Source: Gemmatimonadales bacterium
Lineage (GTDB): Bacteria; Gemmatimonadota; Gemmatimonadetes; Gemmatimonadales; GWC2-71-9
Length of the DNA: 64,000 bases
Assembly (NCBI GenBank): GCA_020633775.1
Contig: JACKDA010000007.1
Span: 1-64,000 of the forward strand
Direction of reading: 5' to 3'
Shown: in pieces, positions 24,925 through 35,972 of the stretch
How the letters are laid out: each line of letters begins with the position of its first letter
Numbering within the stretch: position 1 is the stretch's first letter
The notes under the pieces: model-generated
Told to the model about the DNA's origin: nothing
Seen by the model: the letters and a program-made list of their open reading frames with translations, nothing else
Database searches by the model: none
Position numbers and translations under genes: made by a program

Positions 24925-27900
24925 CTACGCGGCACCCCCGGATCCGGTTGACCCGGGCCCGGCAAACCGGAGGATGAAGGTGCTCCCCTCCCCCGGCGTG
25001 CTCTCGACCGAGATGGTGGCCCCCCACCCCTCGACCAGCCGCCGGACGATCGCCAGGCCGAGCCCGGTCCCGCTGGTGGTGGTGGAGAAGGTCGGCTCGA
25101 AGATCCGCTCGAGCTGTCCGGCCGGAATCCCGCTGCCGTCGTCGGTGACCCGGAGCTCGCCCGGCGCCAGCCGGAGCACGATCCGTCGGGCCCCCGCGGC
25201 CCGGGCGTTGTCGAGCAGGTTGAGCAGCACCTGGAGCAGCTCCTCGCGGCGGGACCGCACCGGCGGTCCCGCCTCGCCGACCACCTCGACGATCGGGGTG
25301 GTCGCCGCGAGGGTGAAGAGCTGCGCCAGTTCGGAGGCGACCTCGTCGAGCGCGACCGATTCCAGCGGGCCGTCGGTCCGCTCCGGCGGCGCCCCGTAGC
25401 GGGCGAACGAGCGGGCGATCCGGTCGAGGCGGTCGATCTCGACCAGCAACCGTTCGACCGTCTGGTCCACCTGCGCCGGCAGGTCGGGTCGGCCATCGCG
25501 GCCGAGTCGCCGGAGATGCTGCAGCCCGAGGCGCATCGGGGTGAGCGGGTTCTTGATCTCATGCGCCACCTGACGCGCCATCTCGCCCCAGGCGACGATT
25601 CGCGCGGTGCGCGCGGTCTCGTCCTCCAGCCGAGCCTCGCTTTCGACGAGGTCGCGTTCCATCTGCTCGATCGCGCCGAAGACCGGCTCGAACTCCGCGG
25701 GGGGCGCGCGCAGGTCGGGGATCGGCTCGCGGCGACCGATCGCGATCGCCCGGCGACGCAGCGCCTCGATCGGCTGCCCGAGCGCCCGCGCCACCGCCCC
25801 GGCGACGGCGACCGCCGCGAAGGTGCCGCCGAGCGAGGCGAGCAGCAGCAGCAGGGCGAGGTCGAGCTGGCCGCGCGCGAGCTGGACGTCGACCCCGGGA
25901 AGGGCGGCCGCGACGGCGAGTTGCGAGCCGAGCGGTTCGGCGCTGAGCCGCACGTTCGACCCCGGGACCGGCGCGGAAAGGGTCGGAATCGGCAGCCCGT
26001 CGCCGCGGAGCAACCCCGGATCGAGCACCGGCGGGAGGACGCCGAGCGCCGGCAGCAGCTCGAGACTCGACGCGACGAGTCTTCCCCGCCGGTACAGCCC
26101 GAATTCGGCATCGGCGCGCTCGGCGACGTAGGCCAGGGCGACCGGCTCGGGACGGGCGAGCAACCGCGTCGTCAGCGCGGGATCGCCCGAGACTTCCTGC
26201 AGCGCACGGCCCACCTCCTCGCCCCGCTGCCGGGTCACCTCCTGCCGCAACCGCAGCGCGGACCAGAGGGTGAAGAACGCGGCCGGGACGACGAAGAACG
26301 AGATCAGCGCGGTGGCGACGGTGCGACGGTACGAGCGACGGAACATCCCGGCGGGCCGAGTGTCCCCGCCGCCGAGGGCGCGGCGCATGATCTCCCAGGT
26401 CGCGAGGCCGAGGAGCAGGTCGAGCAGCACGGTGAGCGCGGCGCGCACGAGGAACGGCCGCGGGGTCGACATCCTGATGGTCGCCTCGGCGCGCAGCGGC
26501 TCCCGGCCGGCCCGCAGCACTTCGGTCGCGCGGACGAACCGCTCGCGACGGCGGAACCGCCCATCGGCCGGTGCGCCGTCGGTGCGCACCACCGCGACGT
26601 CATACGCCGGCTCGGTCGGTGAGCGCCAGCCGACCAATCGCCCGAATCGGGTCGGCCGCACGAGCCGGGTGCGCGGCCCGACCAGGGCGGTGACGGTGGT
26701 GTCGCCGGCGAGCGGCAGCACGAGCACCTGGTGGCGGCCGACCCCGCGCGCGAGGGTCTCGATGCGTGCGGTGCGCGGTGCTTCCGTCACCAGCGCGGTG
26801 AGATCGTTCCAGCTCGCGGAGAGCGAATCGAGCGCGACCCACTCGATCACGGTCGAGTCGCGCCAGACGGCCAACTGCGTCGGGGCGCCGATCTCGAACA
26901 ACGGCGAATCGTGCCAGGTCGCGTAGAGCGCCGGGAGCCGCGTCGCCCCCTCGTCGCGGATCGCCTCCCCCAGCGTCATCAGCGCCCCGGACACGACCGA
27001 GTCGGTCGGCGCGCCCGCGCGCGCGAGGTCCTCGGTGGCGAGCGTCATCCGCTGGTCGAGCGAGGCGCCCCACGCGGTGAGCGCCGCCAGCACGCTCGCG
27101 GTGGTCATCACGCCGAGGCGACGGGCAGCGGGCGACGTCGTCGGCAACAGCGCGCCGAGCGGCAGCAACCAGAGGGGGATGTACCAGGTGGGCCAGCCGT
27201 GGCCGTTGGCGCCCGGCTGCCACGCGACGATGCCGAGGGCGCCGACGACGATCGCCAGCGCGATCGCGATCCAGCCCCAGCGACCGCGCGCGGTCGCCTC
27301 GGCGCCGCCTCGCAGCGGCGCGGACGCGAGCATCAGGTAGGCGATGGTGCCGAGCGCGAGCGCGGCCTGCCAACCGAACCAGGTGAAGATCGAGTCGGTG
27401 TCGGCCGGTGGTGCGAGACGCGAGGCGGCGAGCGCGGCGAGCGCGGGCGCCATCGCGAGGAGGATCCCCGCGGCCGCGAGGCCGACCGGATTGCGGCGCG
27501 CCGGTCGGCGCCAGAGGACCACCGCCAGCAGCAGCAGCGCGGCGGCCACCAGCAGGGCCCGCATCGCGAGGGTGCCGAGGACCGGCGGGGTGAGCCCGGC
27601 GCGGTCGATCACCCAGACCGGCATGAGCAGGGCGACCGCGCGCACCACCGGCGGCGCCCCACCGGTGAGGACGACGATCGCGACCACCGCGAGGCCGGCG
27701 ACCGCCAGCCACTTCGCGAGGAGCGCCTCCCGATGCGCCAGCACCTCGCGCGACGGCGGCACCGCGACCATTGCCCGTTCCACCTCGGCGACCGCTGCCT
27801 CCGCCGTGGCGCTCGAGACGATGCCGGTCGCGTCATTCCAGTCCCACCCGACGCGTTGCCAGGATCCCGCCACGGCGGCGAGTGCCGGTCCGGGGGCCGG

Positions 27901-28557
27901 GAGGGACGAGGCGGCGTCGAGCAGCAGACTGACCTGCGCCACCCGGTTGCCCCGGCGCTCGGTGAGGATCAGGGTCCGCACGAATGGGGTCGTGACCACC
28001 GCGGCGACCGTCGCGGGATCGACGGGGGCGGTCCGTTGGGCACCGGCCACCGCCACCACGGTGTCGCCCCCGAGGACGACCACCCCCTGCTCCAGGTCGC
28101 CCGAGGCGAGCAGGTCGGTCAGGTCGGGGCCGCGACCGGGGGCGGCGTCACCGGTTCGGTCGAGGGCGTTGCGGGCCACCTGCCGGGCGCCGGCCACGGC
28201 GGTGGCGAGGATCCGGTTCCGCTCCGCGATGGCAGTCCGGACCCCGCGGGCGGAGGTCCCGTCGGCGTCGAACCCGACTTGCCAGGTGCGCCAGGTCGAG
28301 GCGGCGAGGACGACCGCGAGGACCCCGAGGGCGAGGGTCAGCCCGCTCCGGAGCCGCGATCCGCCCCGCCAGACCCAGGCCGCCGACCCCGCCGCCGCGG
28401 CCGTCGCCGCCCCCAGCAGGACGGCCGTGGGCTGGAACGCCGCCTCCCCGACCAGGAGCGCGAGCCCGCCGATCGCCAGCCAGGTCGCGGCAGAGGGCCG
28501 CTCCCGGGGTGATGTCCCACCTTGAAACTCTTGGTTGGCGGCGTCGTAGTTCGGCAC
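24925..28557 (-). CDS. Giant orphan sensor histidine kinase, NtrY-like
   Basis: 1210 residues from a GTG start with GGGGAAG upstream. The first ~460 residues contain many hydrophobic segments, so a multi-pass membrane part. Then come a large extracytoplasmic region (about 470-730), another membrane segment near 745, a second sensory region, and a last segment followed by a HAMP-like linker (LGQPIEALRRRAIAIGRREP). The transmitter has the H-box VAHEIKNPLTPMR (His near 999), N-box NLLDNA (near 1115), G1 DDGSGIP and G2 GTGLGLAIV. No response-regulator gene is adjacent. The divergent efflux operon starts only 44 bp away. Confidence 0.9.
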   Translation of the reverse strand: MPNYDAANQEFQGGTSPRERPSAATWLAIGGLALLVGEAAFQPTAVLLGAATAAAAGSAAWVWRGGSRLRSGLTLALGVLAVVLAASTWRTWQVGFDADGTSARGVRTAIAERNRILATAVAGARQVARNALDRTGDAAPGRGPDLTDLLASGDLEQGVVVLGGDTVVAVAGAQRTAPVDPATVAAVVTTPFVRTLILTERRGNRVAQVSLLLDAASSLPAPGPALAAVAGSWQRVGWDWNDATGIVSSATAEAAVAEVERAMVAVPPSREVLAHREALLAKWLAVAGLAVVAIVVLTGGAPPVVRAVALLMPVWVIDRAGLTPPVLGTLAMRALLVAAALLLLAVVLWRRPARRNPVGLAAAGILLAMAPALAALAASRLAPPADTDSIFTWFGWQAALALGTIAYLMLASAPLRGGAEATARGRWGWIAIALAIVVGALGIVAWQPGANGHGWPTWYIPLWLLPLGALLPTTSPAARRLGVMTTASVLAALTAWGASLDQRMTLATEDLARAGAPTDSVVSGALMTLGEAIRDEGATRLPALYATWHDSPLFEIGAPTQLAVWRDSTVIEWVALDSLSASWNDLTALVTEAPRTARIETLARGVGRHQVLVLPLAGDTTVTALVGPRTRLVRPTRFGRLVGWRSPTEPAYDVAVVRTDGAPADGRFRRRERFVRATEVLRAGREPLRAEATIRMSTPRPFLVRAALTVLLDLLLGLATWEIMRRALGGGDTRPAGMFRRSYRRTVATALISFFVVPAAFFTLWSALRLRQEVTRQRGEEVGRALQEVSGDPALTTRLLARPEPVALAYVAERADAEFGLYRRGRLVASSLELLPALGVLPPVLDPGLLRGDGLPIPTLSAPVPGSNVRLSAEPLGSQLAVAAALPGVDVQLARGQLDLALLLLLASLGGTFAAVAVAGAVARALGQPIEALRRRAIAIGRREPIPDLRAPPAEFEPVFGAIEQMERDLVESEARLEDETARTARIVAWGEMARQVAHEIKNPLTPMRLGLQHLRRLGRDGRPDLPAQVDQTVERLLVEIDRLDRIARSFARYGAPPERTDGPLESVALDEVASELAQLFTLAATTPIVEVVGEAGPPVRSRREELLQVLLNLLDNARAAGARRIVLRLAPGELRVTDDGSGIPAGQLERIFEPTFSTTTSGTGLGLAIVRRLVEGWGATISVESTPGEGSTFILRFAGPGSTGSGGAA

Positions 28558-28601
28558 AGTGCAACACTTCCCCGATCCCGTCGGACCCTGAAGGGCGGAA
28601 C

Positions 28602-30131
28602 ATGCGGCGTCGAACCCTGCGGTCTTTCCTTGCGCTCCTGACTGTGGCGACCCTTCCGGTCGCCGCGGGCGCGCAGGGTGTTCCCCAGAACCTGTCGCTG
28701 GGGGAGGCGATCCGCCTCGCCCGGAGCAACAGCCCCACGTACCAGCAGTTCCTCAACGATGCCGACCCGGCCGCGGCCGAGGTGCGGGCGTCGTACGGGG
28801 CGCTGCTGCCGAGCATCAACTCCAGCGCCGGCCTCGACTATACGAGGGCCGGGCGGCAGACGTTCGCAAACCAGATCTTCCAGAACTCGTCGCAGATCGG
28901 GTCGAGCTACAGCATCAGCGCCTCGCTCGGGATCAGCTACGGCCAGTTCCTGGCCCCCCAGCGGAGCAAGGCCCAGCAGCGGGTCACCGAGGAGAATATC
29001 GCCCTGGCGGGGGTGAACCTGGTGGCCGACGTCTCGACCCAGTACCTCGCGGTGCTGCGGGCCGAGGCGAACGTCGCGGTGGTCGAGCAGCAGCTGGTGC
29101 GGAACGAGGAGTTCCTCGCCCAGACCCGGGCCCGGTTCCAGGTGGGCCGCGGCAACATGGTCGAGGTGCGGCAGGCCGAGGTGGCGAAGACCAGCTCGGA
29201 CGTGCAGCTGCTGCGGGCGAAGCAGGCGGTCACCAATGCGAAGATCGAGCTGCTGCGCCGGATGGGGCTCCCGCCGGAGACCGATCTCGACGCCCTGCGG
29301 CTGACCGACGCGTTCACGCTGAGCGAGCCGACGTGGGATTACGCCTCGCTCCGCGCCACGGCGTACGGCGAGAACCCGCAGATCCGCGCGGCCGATGCCC
29401 AGCAGGAGGCCGCCGCGATCGGGGTCCGCTCGGCGAAGTCGCAATACCTGCCGAGCTTCTCGATCAACACCGGGCTGCGCGGGTTCACGCAGCAGTCGAC
29501 CAGCGTCGATCCGCTGCTGGCGAACGCGCTCGCCGGTGCGCAGAGCCAGGCCCAGAACTGCGCCTTCCAGAACGCGATCCTGCAGCGACTCACGTCGCCG
29601 CACCCGGCGCCCAACGGCGGGATCATCCCCGACTGCAACGCCTTCGCCGGGCTTGACGCCAGCGGGATGGCGCTGCAGGACGAGGTCGCCCAGGGGATCC
29701 GTGACAGCAACACGGGGTGGCCGTTCGGGTTCACCACCCAGCCGTGGGGCATCTCCTTCGGCGTCTCGCTGCCGATCTTCGACGGGTTCCGTCGGGCGCA
29801 GACCGTGTCGGCGGCGCGCGCGGCCGAGGACGACGCCCGCGAGGCCCAGCGGGCGCGGCGGCTGGAGATCGACGGCCAGATCCAGTCCGGGCTGCTCGGT
29901 GTCCGCACCGCGTGGGAGGCGGCGCGCATCGCCGACGCCAACCGCGCCGCGGCCGCCGACCGCCTGACGCTGGCGCGCCAGCGGTTCGAGGTGGGCAGCG
30001 GCACCGCGCTCGAGGTGTCCGATGCCCAGAATGCGGTGAGCCAGGCGGAGTTCGACTACGTCGCCGCCGTGTACGACTATCACACCGCCGTCGTCGGCCT
30101 CGAGGCCGCCGTCGGTCGCCCCATCCGTTAA
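28602..30131 (+). CDS. TolC-like outer-membrane channel of the MacAB-type exporter
   Basis: 509 residues with a signal peptide (MRRRTLRSFLALLTVATLPV, cut near AGAQ). The TolC pattern is present: LSLGEAIRLARSNSPTYQQF, long amphipathic helices, a membrane strand with ISFGVSLPIFDGFRRAQTVS, and the repeat half ADRLTLARQRFEVGSGTALE. It carries substrates across the outer membrane for the MacA-like adaptor (30150) and ABC genes that follow. A disordered loop around residues 300-365 is Cys-containing (NCAFQ, PDCNAF). Only 44 bp separate its ATG from the divergent kinase start. Confidence 0.92.
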   Translation: MRRRTLRSFLALLTVATLPVAAGAQGVPQNLSLGEAIRLARSNSPTYQQFLNDADPAAAEVRASYGALLPSINSSAGLDYTRAGRQTFANQIFQNSSQIGSSYSISASLGISYGQFLAPQRSKAQQRVTEENIALAGVNLVADVSTQYLAVLRAEANVAVVEQQLVRNEEFLAQTRARFQVGRGNMVEVRQAEVAKTSSDVQLLRAKQAVTNAKIELLRRMGLPPETDLDALRLTDAFTLSEPTWDYASLRATAYGENPQIRAADAQQEAAAIGVRSAKSQYLPSFSINTGLRGFTQQSTSVDPLLANALAGAQSQAQNCAFQNAILQRLTSPHPAPNGGIIPDCNAFAGLDASGMALQDEVAQGIRDSNTGWPFGFTTQPWGISFGVSLPIFDGFRRAQTVSAARAAEDDAREAQRARRLEIDGQIQSGLLGVRTAWEAARIADANRAAAADRLTLARQRFEVGSGTALEVSDAQNAVSQAEFDYVAAVYDYHTAVVGLEAAVGRPIR

Positions 30132-30149
30132 GGGAGAGGACCCAACCAG

Positions 30150-31412
30150 ATGTCTCGTGGAGCGAAGATCGGACTCGGCGTCGTGCTCACCGTCGTGGTG
30201 GTGGGCGTGCTCGCAGCCATCGGCAGCAACCGCGGCAAGGGCGAGGTCCAGGTGCGCATGGAAGAGGTCGCGCGCCGGAACCTGGTCTCGGCGGTGACCG
30301 CCAGCGGCAACATCGAGGCGAAGAGCCAGGTCGACCTGCAGTCGGAGGTGACGGCCCGGATCCTCAAGATCCACGTCAAGGAAGGCGACCTCGTGACCCG
30401 GGGCCAGCTCCTCGTGGAGCTCGACCAGGTCCAGTTCCGCGGCGCGGTCGATCGCGCCACGGCGGCGCTGACCTCGCAGCAGGCGGCGCTGATCCAGGCG
30501 CGCGCCAACCGCGACCAGGCCCGCCGTGCCCTCGACCGGGTGCTCGAGCTGAAGCGCACCACCCCGACGCTCGTCTCGGACGAGGAAGTCGAGATGGCGC
30601 AGCAGCAGTTCGACGTCTCGGAGGCGGTGTTCAAGTCGAGCGAGGCGCAGGTGCAGCAGAGCCAGGCATCGCTGCGCGAGGCGCAGGACAACCTCGCCCG
30701 CACGCGGCTGTTCGCCCCGATCAGCGGGCGGGTGGTGCGGCTGGCGGTCGAGGAGGGCGAGGTCGCCGTCCCCGGCACCTTCTCGCGCGACGTCGGCCTC
30801 CTGATGCGGATCGCGGACCTGTCGGTGATCCAGGCCACCGTCAAGGTCGACGAGACCGACGTGGTGCGCCTCGCGATGGGCGACTCGGTCTCGGTCGAGA
30901 TCGACGCCTTCCCCGACACCGCGTTCGTGGGCCGGGTGACCAAGATCGCCAACAGCGCCGCGGCGCTCTCGGCGACCGGGCAGAGCACCGACCGGGCGGT
31001 GGACTTCGAGGTCGAGGTGACGCTGGAGAACCCGCCGGCCGATGTCCGCCCCGACCTGTCGATGACGGCGCGGATCATCACCGACGTGCGCGACAACGTG
31101 CTGAGCATCCCGATCATCGCGCTCACCGCGCGGGCCCACACCCCGACCGGCGACGCCGCCGAGGCGCAGCCGCTGGCCGACTCGACCGGCGGCAAGGTGA
31201 AGGAGCGCGAGGGGGTGTTCGTGGTGGAGAACGGGATCGCGATGTTCCGCCCGGTGCGGGTCGGGATCGCGGGCGACGAGCACTTCGAGGTGCTCGAGGG
31301 GCTGCGCGAGGGCGAGACGATCGTCTCCGGCAGCTACCAGGCGATCCGCGACCTCGCCGACTCGACCGCGGTGAAGAAGATCGCCGACCAGCCGGCCGGG
31401 ACCACGCCATGA
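30150..31412 (+). CDS. MacA/HlyD-type periplasmic adaptor
   Basis: 420 residues. N-terminal membrane anchor GLGVVLTVVVVGVLAAIGS, then the barrel-sandwich half SGNIEAKSQVDLQSEVTARI, a coiled coil (LTSQQAALIQARANRDQARR onward), the second half RLFAPISGRVVRLAVEEGEV, and the beta-barrel domain. An insertion near residue 330 is Ala/Glu/Lys-rich (PTGDAAEAQPLADSTGGKVK). The strong ribosome binding site is GGGAGAGG. It links the ATP-driven permeases to the TolC-like channel. Its stop overlaps the ATPase start (ATGA). Confidence 0.93.
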   Translation: MSRGAKIGLGVVLTVVVVGVLAAIGSNRGKGEVQVRMEEVARRNLVSAVTASGNIEAKSQVDLQSEVTARILKIHVKEGDLVTRGQLLVELDQVQFRGAVDRATAALTSQQAALIQARANRDQARRALDRVLELKRTTPTLVSDEEVEMAQQQFDVSEAVFKSSEAQVQQSQASLREAQDNLARTRLFAPISGRVVRLAVEEGEVAVPGTFSRDVGLLMRIADLSVIQATVKVDETDVVRLAMGDSVSVEIDAFPDTAFVGRVTKIANSAAALSATGQSTDRAVDFEVEVTLENPPADVRPDLSMTARIITDVRDNVLSIPIIALTARAHTPTGDAAEAQPLADSTGGKVKEREGVFVVENGIAMFRPVRVGIAGDEHFEVLEGLREGETIVSGSYQAIRDLADSTAVKKIADQPAGTTP

Positions 31413-32131
31413 CCGACCAGGCGATCATCCGCCTCGCGGGGATCACCCGCGAGTACCTGATGGGCGGCGAGCGGATCCGCGCGCTCGCCGGGATCGACCT
31501 CGAGATCGGCCGCAACGAGTACGTGGCCATCATGGGCCCCTCGGGCTCCGGCAAGTCGACGATGATGAACGTCCTCGGCTGCCTCGACACGCCGAGCAGC
31601 GGGCAGTACTGGCTGAACGGGCACGAGGTCTCGCGGATGGCCGACGACGACCTGGCCCGGATCCGCAACCGGGAGATCGGCTTCGTCTTCCAGACGTTCA
31701 ACCTGCTCCCCCGCGCCTCGGCGCTCTCGAATGTCGAGCTGCCGCTGGTCTATGCGGGCACCGGGGCGCGCGAGCGGCGGAGCCGCGCCGAGGAGGCGCT
31801 GGCGCGCGTCGGCCTCGCCGAGCGGATGCACCACCGGCCGAACGAGCTCTCGGGTGGGCAGCGGCAGCGCGTCGCGATCGCCCGGGCGCTGGTCAACCGG
31901 CCGTCGATCCTGCTGGCCGACGAGCCGACCGGCAACCTCGACTCGGCGACCAGCGTGGAGATCATGCGGGTCTTCGGCGAGCTGCACGCCGAGGGACAGA
32001 CGGTGGTGCTGGTGACGCACGAGCCGGACATCGCCGAGCACGCCCACCGGGTCGTGGTGCTCCGCGACGGCCGGATCGACACCGACCGCCGGGTCGAGCA
32101 CCCCGTCGGCGCCGCGAGCGCGGTGGCCTGA
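31409..32131 (+). CDS. MacB/LolD-type ABC transporter ATPase
   Basis: 240 residues. Walker A GPSGSGKST (near residues 48-56), Q-loop FVFQTFNLLP, signature LSGGQRQRVAIARAL, Walker B ILLADEPTGNLDS, H-loop VLVTHE. The FNLLPRASALSNVELPLVYA stretch is characteristic of the MacB/LolD group. It is a separate polypeptide, unlike E. coli MacB where ATPase and permease are fused. One ATPase gene is present for the four permease genes downstream, so it probably powers two heterodimeric permeases. Confidence 0.95.
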   Translation: MTDQAIIRLAGITREYLMGGERIRALAGIDLEIGRNEYVAIMGPSGSGKSTMMNVLGCLDTPSSGQYWLNGHEVSRMADDDLARIRNREIGFVFQTFNLLPRASALSNVELPLVYAGTGARERRSRAEEALARVGLAERMHHRPNELSGGQRQRVAIARALVNRPSILLADEPTGNLDSATSVEIMRVFGELHAEGQTVVLVTHEPDIAEHAHRVVVLRDGRIDTDRRVEHPVGAASAVA

Positions 32132-32132
32132 G

Positions 32133-33370
<1,238 letters not shown>

Positions 33371-33374
<4 letters not shown>

Positions 33375-34636
33375 GCGCCCTCGGTCGCGGGAACCTGTTC
33401 AGCCGGGCCGGCGAGGGGATCGCCCTCGCGTTCGACGCGGTGCGCGCCAACAAGAGTCGCGCGGCGCTGACCATCCTCGGCATCGCGATCGGTGTGATGG
33501 TCGTGATCGCCATGGCCTCGATGATCTCGGGGATCCAGGGCGGCGTGACGGAGATCGTCTCGCGCGCCGGCCCGAAGTCGTTCGTGGTGATGCGCTACTT
33601 CCGCGACGGGATCCAGATCTCCGACGGCACCGACGAGATGTCGCCCTGGCGCCGGCGGCCGCGGCTCTCGCGCCACGAGGCGAACCTGCTGCGTGACCTG
33701 CCGGCGGTGCAGGACGTGAATGTCCGCGAGGGCGGCATCTCCCGGGTCAGCTACCGCGACCGCACCCTCGGCGACCAGACCTTCGTCCAGGGAATGGACC
33801 CGGTCTGGCTCCGGGTCGAGGGCGGCGAGATCATCGACGGCCGCAACTTCACCGCGGTCGACGCCGCCGCCGCGGCCCACGTCGTGGTGATCAACCAGTC
33901 CGCGGCCGATGCCCTCTTCCCCGTCGGCGACCCGGTGGGCAAGGTCATCAAGATCTTCAACCTGCCGTTCACGGTGGTCGGGTTGTACCAGGATCCGCAG
34001 GAGCTGTTCGCCGACAACGACAGCCCGAAGATCATCGTCCCCCACACGACCTTCTCGAAGGTGGGGAACTTCGACCGGGGCTGGATCAGCATCATGGTCT
34101 TCCCGACCGAGACGGCGACCCAGGCCGAGGCGATGGACCAGGTCACCATGGCGCTGCGGATCGACCGCGGGCTGCGACCGGGCGAGGAGAACACCTTCGA
34201 CCTCGTCTCGGGGGACCGGTTCCTGGAGTCGTTCAACTCGATGACCCAGGGCTTCTTCCTCGTGATGCTCGTCCTCTCGAGCGTCGGCCTGATGGTCGGC
34301 GGCGTCGGGGTCGTCGCAATCATGATGATCTCGGTTACCGAACGGACCCGCGAGATCGGCGTCCGGAAGGCGCTGGGTGCCACCCGCGGCGAGATCCTGT
34401 TCCAATTCCTGATCGAGGCCGCCACCCTCACGCTGATGGGCGCGGTGGTCGGCATGATCCTCGGCGGGCTGATCGCCCTGGCGATCAAGTCGTTCACACC
34501 GCTCCCGGCGATCATCCCGCTCTGGTCGATCGTGGCGGCCCTCGCCGCCTCGGCGGTGACGGGGGTGTTCTTCGGGCTCTACCCGGCGAACAAGGCCGCG
34601 CGGCTGGATCCGGTGGAGGCGTTGCGGTACGAGTAG
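33371..34636 (+). CDS. FtsX/MacB-like ABC permease, type B, first copy
   Basis: 421 residues, ATGA overlap with the previous gene. N-terminal segment GEGIALAFDAVRANKSRAAL precedes TM1 (TILGIAIGVMVVIAMASM); the C-terminal half carries ISVTERTREIGVRKALGATR and ends RLDPVEALRYE. Its closest partner in the window is the gene at 35973, which shares EGxxLAFDAxR and the same C-terminal wording. Type A and type B permeases together would form the usual dimer. The periplasmic core (SRAGPKSFVVMRYFRDGIQI onward) is smaller and more polar than in type A. Confidence 0.9.
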
Positions 34637-34640
34637 GCGG

Positions 34641-34709
34641 TGAGGCGTGAGTCCTGAGTCCTGAGACGTGGCCCCCACGGCCCCCCCACGTCTCAGGACT
34701 CACCCCTCA
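34641..34709. repeat. Palindromic intergenic element, copy 1
   Basis: A long inverted repeat: left arm begins tgaggcgtgagtcctgag and carries one extra tcctgag unit; right arm reads ccacgtctcaggactcaccc. The loop is C-rich. The same element occurs at 37221-37287. Both copies lie just after a permease gene. It could serve as a transcription-attenuating stem or be a REP-like repeat. Confidence 0.8.
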
Positions 34710-34721
34710 CTACTATTCTGC

Positions 34722-35966
34722 ATGCCCTTCACCGAAGCGCTGCGCCTGGCGGTGGCCACCATCTTCGCCTCGAAGCTGCGCAGCTTCTTCACCCTGCTGG
34801 GGATCATCGTCTCGGTGGCCTTCCTGGTCGCCGTGGTCGCCGTCATCCAGGGGATGAACGCCTACGTCCGGGAGAACCTGACCGGGGCGATCATCGGCAC
34901 CAACGCCTTCCAGGTCCGCCGGATCCCGATTTCCCTCGGCCTCCTCTCCGACGAGGAGATCCGCGAGCTCTCCAAGCGACCGATCGTGAGCCGAGCCGAC
35001 GCCGAGGCGGTGGAGCGGGCGCTGCCGGACGCGGAGGCGGTGGCGCTGCAGTCGGGGTACCCGACCCCGGTGAGCGACGTGGTGTACGGCAACCAGTCGG
35101 TCGGCGGGGTGCTGATCTTCGGGGTCACCCCGCCCTACCTCACGGTGCAGGACTACCAGATCGCCGCCGGGGTCCCGATCACCGAGATCGACCTCCGCGG
35201 CCGACGGCCCAACGTGGTGATCGGCTGGGACATCGCCGACAAGCTCTTCCGCACCCCGGAGTCGGCGATCGGCGAGAAGGTCCGCATCGCGCGGCGCGAG
35301 TTCACGGTCATCGGCGTGGTCGCCTCGAAGGGGACCACGCTCGGGCAGTCGTTCGACGGCTTCGTGCTGATCCCGCTGCCGATGTTCGAGGGGATCTGGG
35401 GCCGCCGCGGCACCACCACGGTCTCGGTCAAGATGCGCACGCCGCAGGAACTCCCCGGCGCGATGGCCCGTGCCGAGGAGGCGATGCGCCTCGCCCACCG
35501 CCTCGGTCCGCGCGAGGACAACGACTTCACCGTCGACAAGGCCGACGCGCTGGTCGCCTTCTGGACCTCGCTCACCGCCCTGCTCTTCACGGTCGTCCCG
35601 GCGGTGGTGTGCATCGGGATCGTCGTCGGCGGGATCGTGATCATGAACATCATGCTGATGTCGGTCAGCGAGCGGACCCGCGAGATCGGCATCCGCAAGG
35701 CGATCGGCGCCCGCCGCAGCGACATCCGCAAGCAGTTCCTCGTGGAGACGGTGATCCTCTCCTGCCTCGGCGGGATCCAGGGCGTGCTGGCCGGCTGGGG
35801 GCTGGCGGTCGCCGTGGCGACCTTCACGCCGCTCCCGGCCCGGGTCTCGACCTGGTCGGTCGGGATCGCGCTGCTGCTCGGGGTGGCGAGCGGGCTGATC
35901 TTCGGGGTGTACCCGGCCGCGCGCGCGTCGCGGCTCGACCCGATCACCGCCCTGCGGTCGGAGTAG
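34722..35966 (+). CDS. FtsX/MacB-like ABC permease, type A, second copy
   Basis: 414 residues, ATG just after the palindromic repeat. Opening MPFTEALRLAVATIFASKLR, TM1 FFTLLGIIVSVAFLVAVVAV, core with NQSVGGVLIFGVTPPYLTV, and C-terminal SVSERTREIGIRKAIGARRS ending RLDPITALRSE. The pattern matches the first type A copy at 32133 throughout. It is therefore a diverged paralog, probably handling another cargo. It has no ATPase of its own. Confidence 0.9.
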   Translation: MPFTEALRLAVATIFASKLRSFFTLLGIIVSVAFLVAVVAVIQGMNAYVRENLTGAIIGTNAFQVRRIPISLGLLSDEEIRELSKRPIVSRADAEAVERALPDAEAVALQSGYPTPVSDVVYGNQSVGGVLIFGVTPPYLTVQDYQIAAGVPITEIDLRGRRPNVVIGWDIADKLFRTPESAIGEKVRIARREFTVIGVVASKGTTLGQSFDGFVLIPLPMFEGIWGRRGTTTVSVKMRTPQELPGAMARAEEAMRLAHRLGPREDNDFTVDKADALVAFWTSLTALLFTVVPAVVCIGIVVGGIVIMNIMLMSVSERTREIGIRKAIGARRSDIRKQFLVETVILSCLGGIQGVLAGWGLAVAVATFTPLPARVSTWSVGIALLLGVASGLIFGVYPAARASRLDPITALRSE

Positions 35967-35972
35967 CGGATC

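Noticed and set aside
28338..31283. A 981-codon open frame on the minus strand
   Set aside because: It is antisense to the TolC-like and MacA-like genes and covers the start of the kinase frame with the wrong composition.
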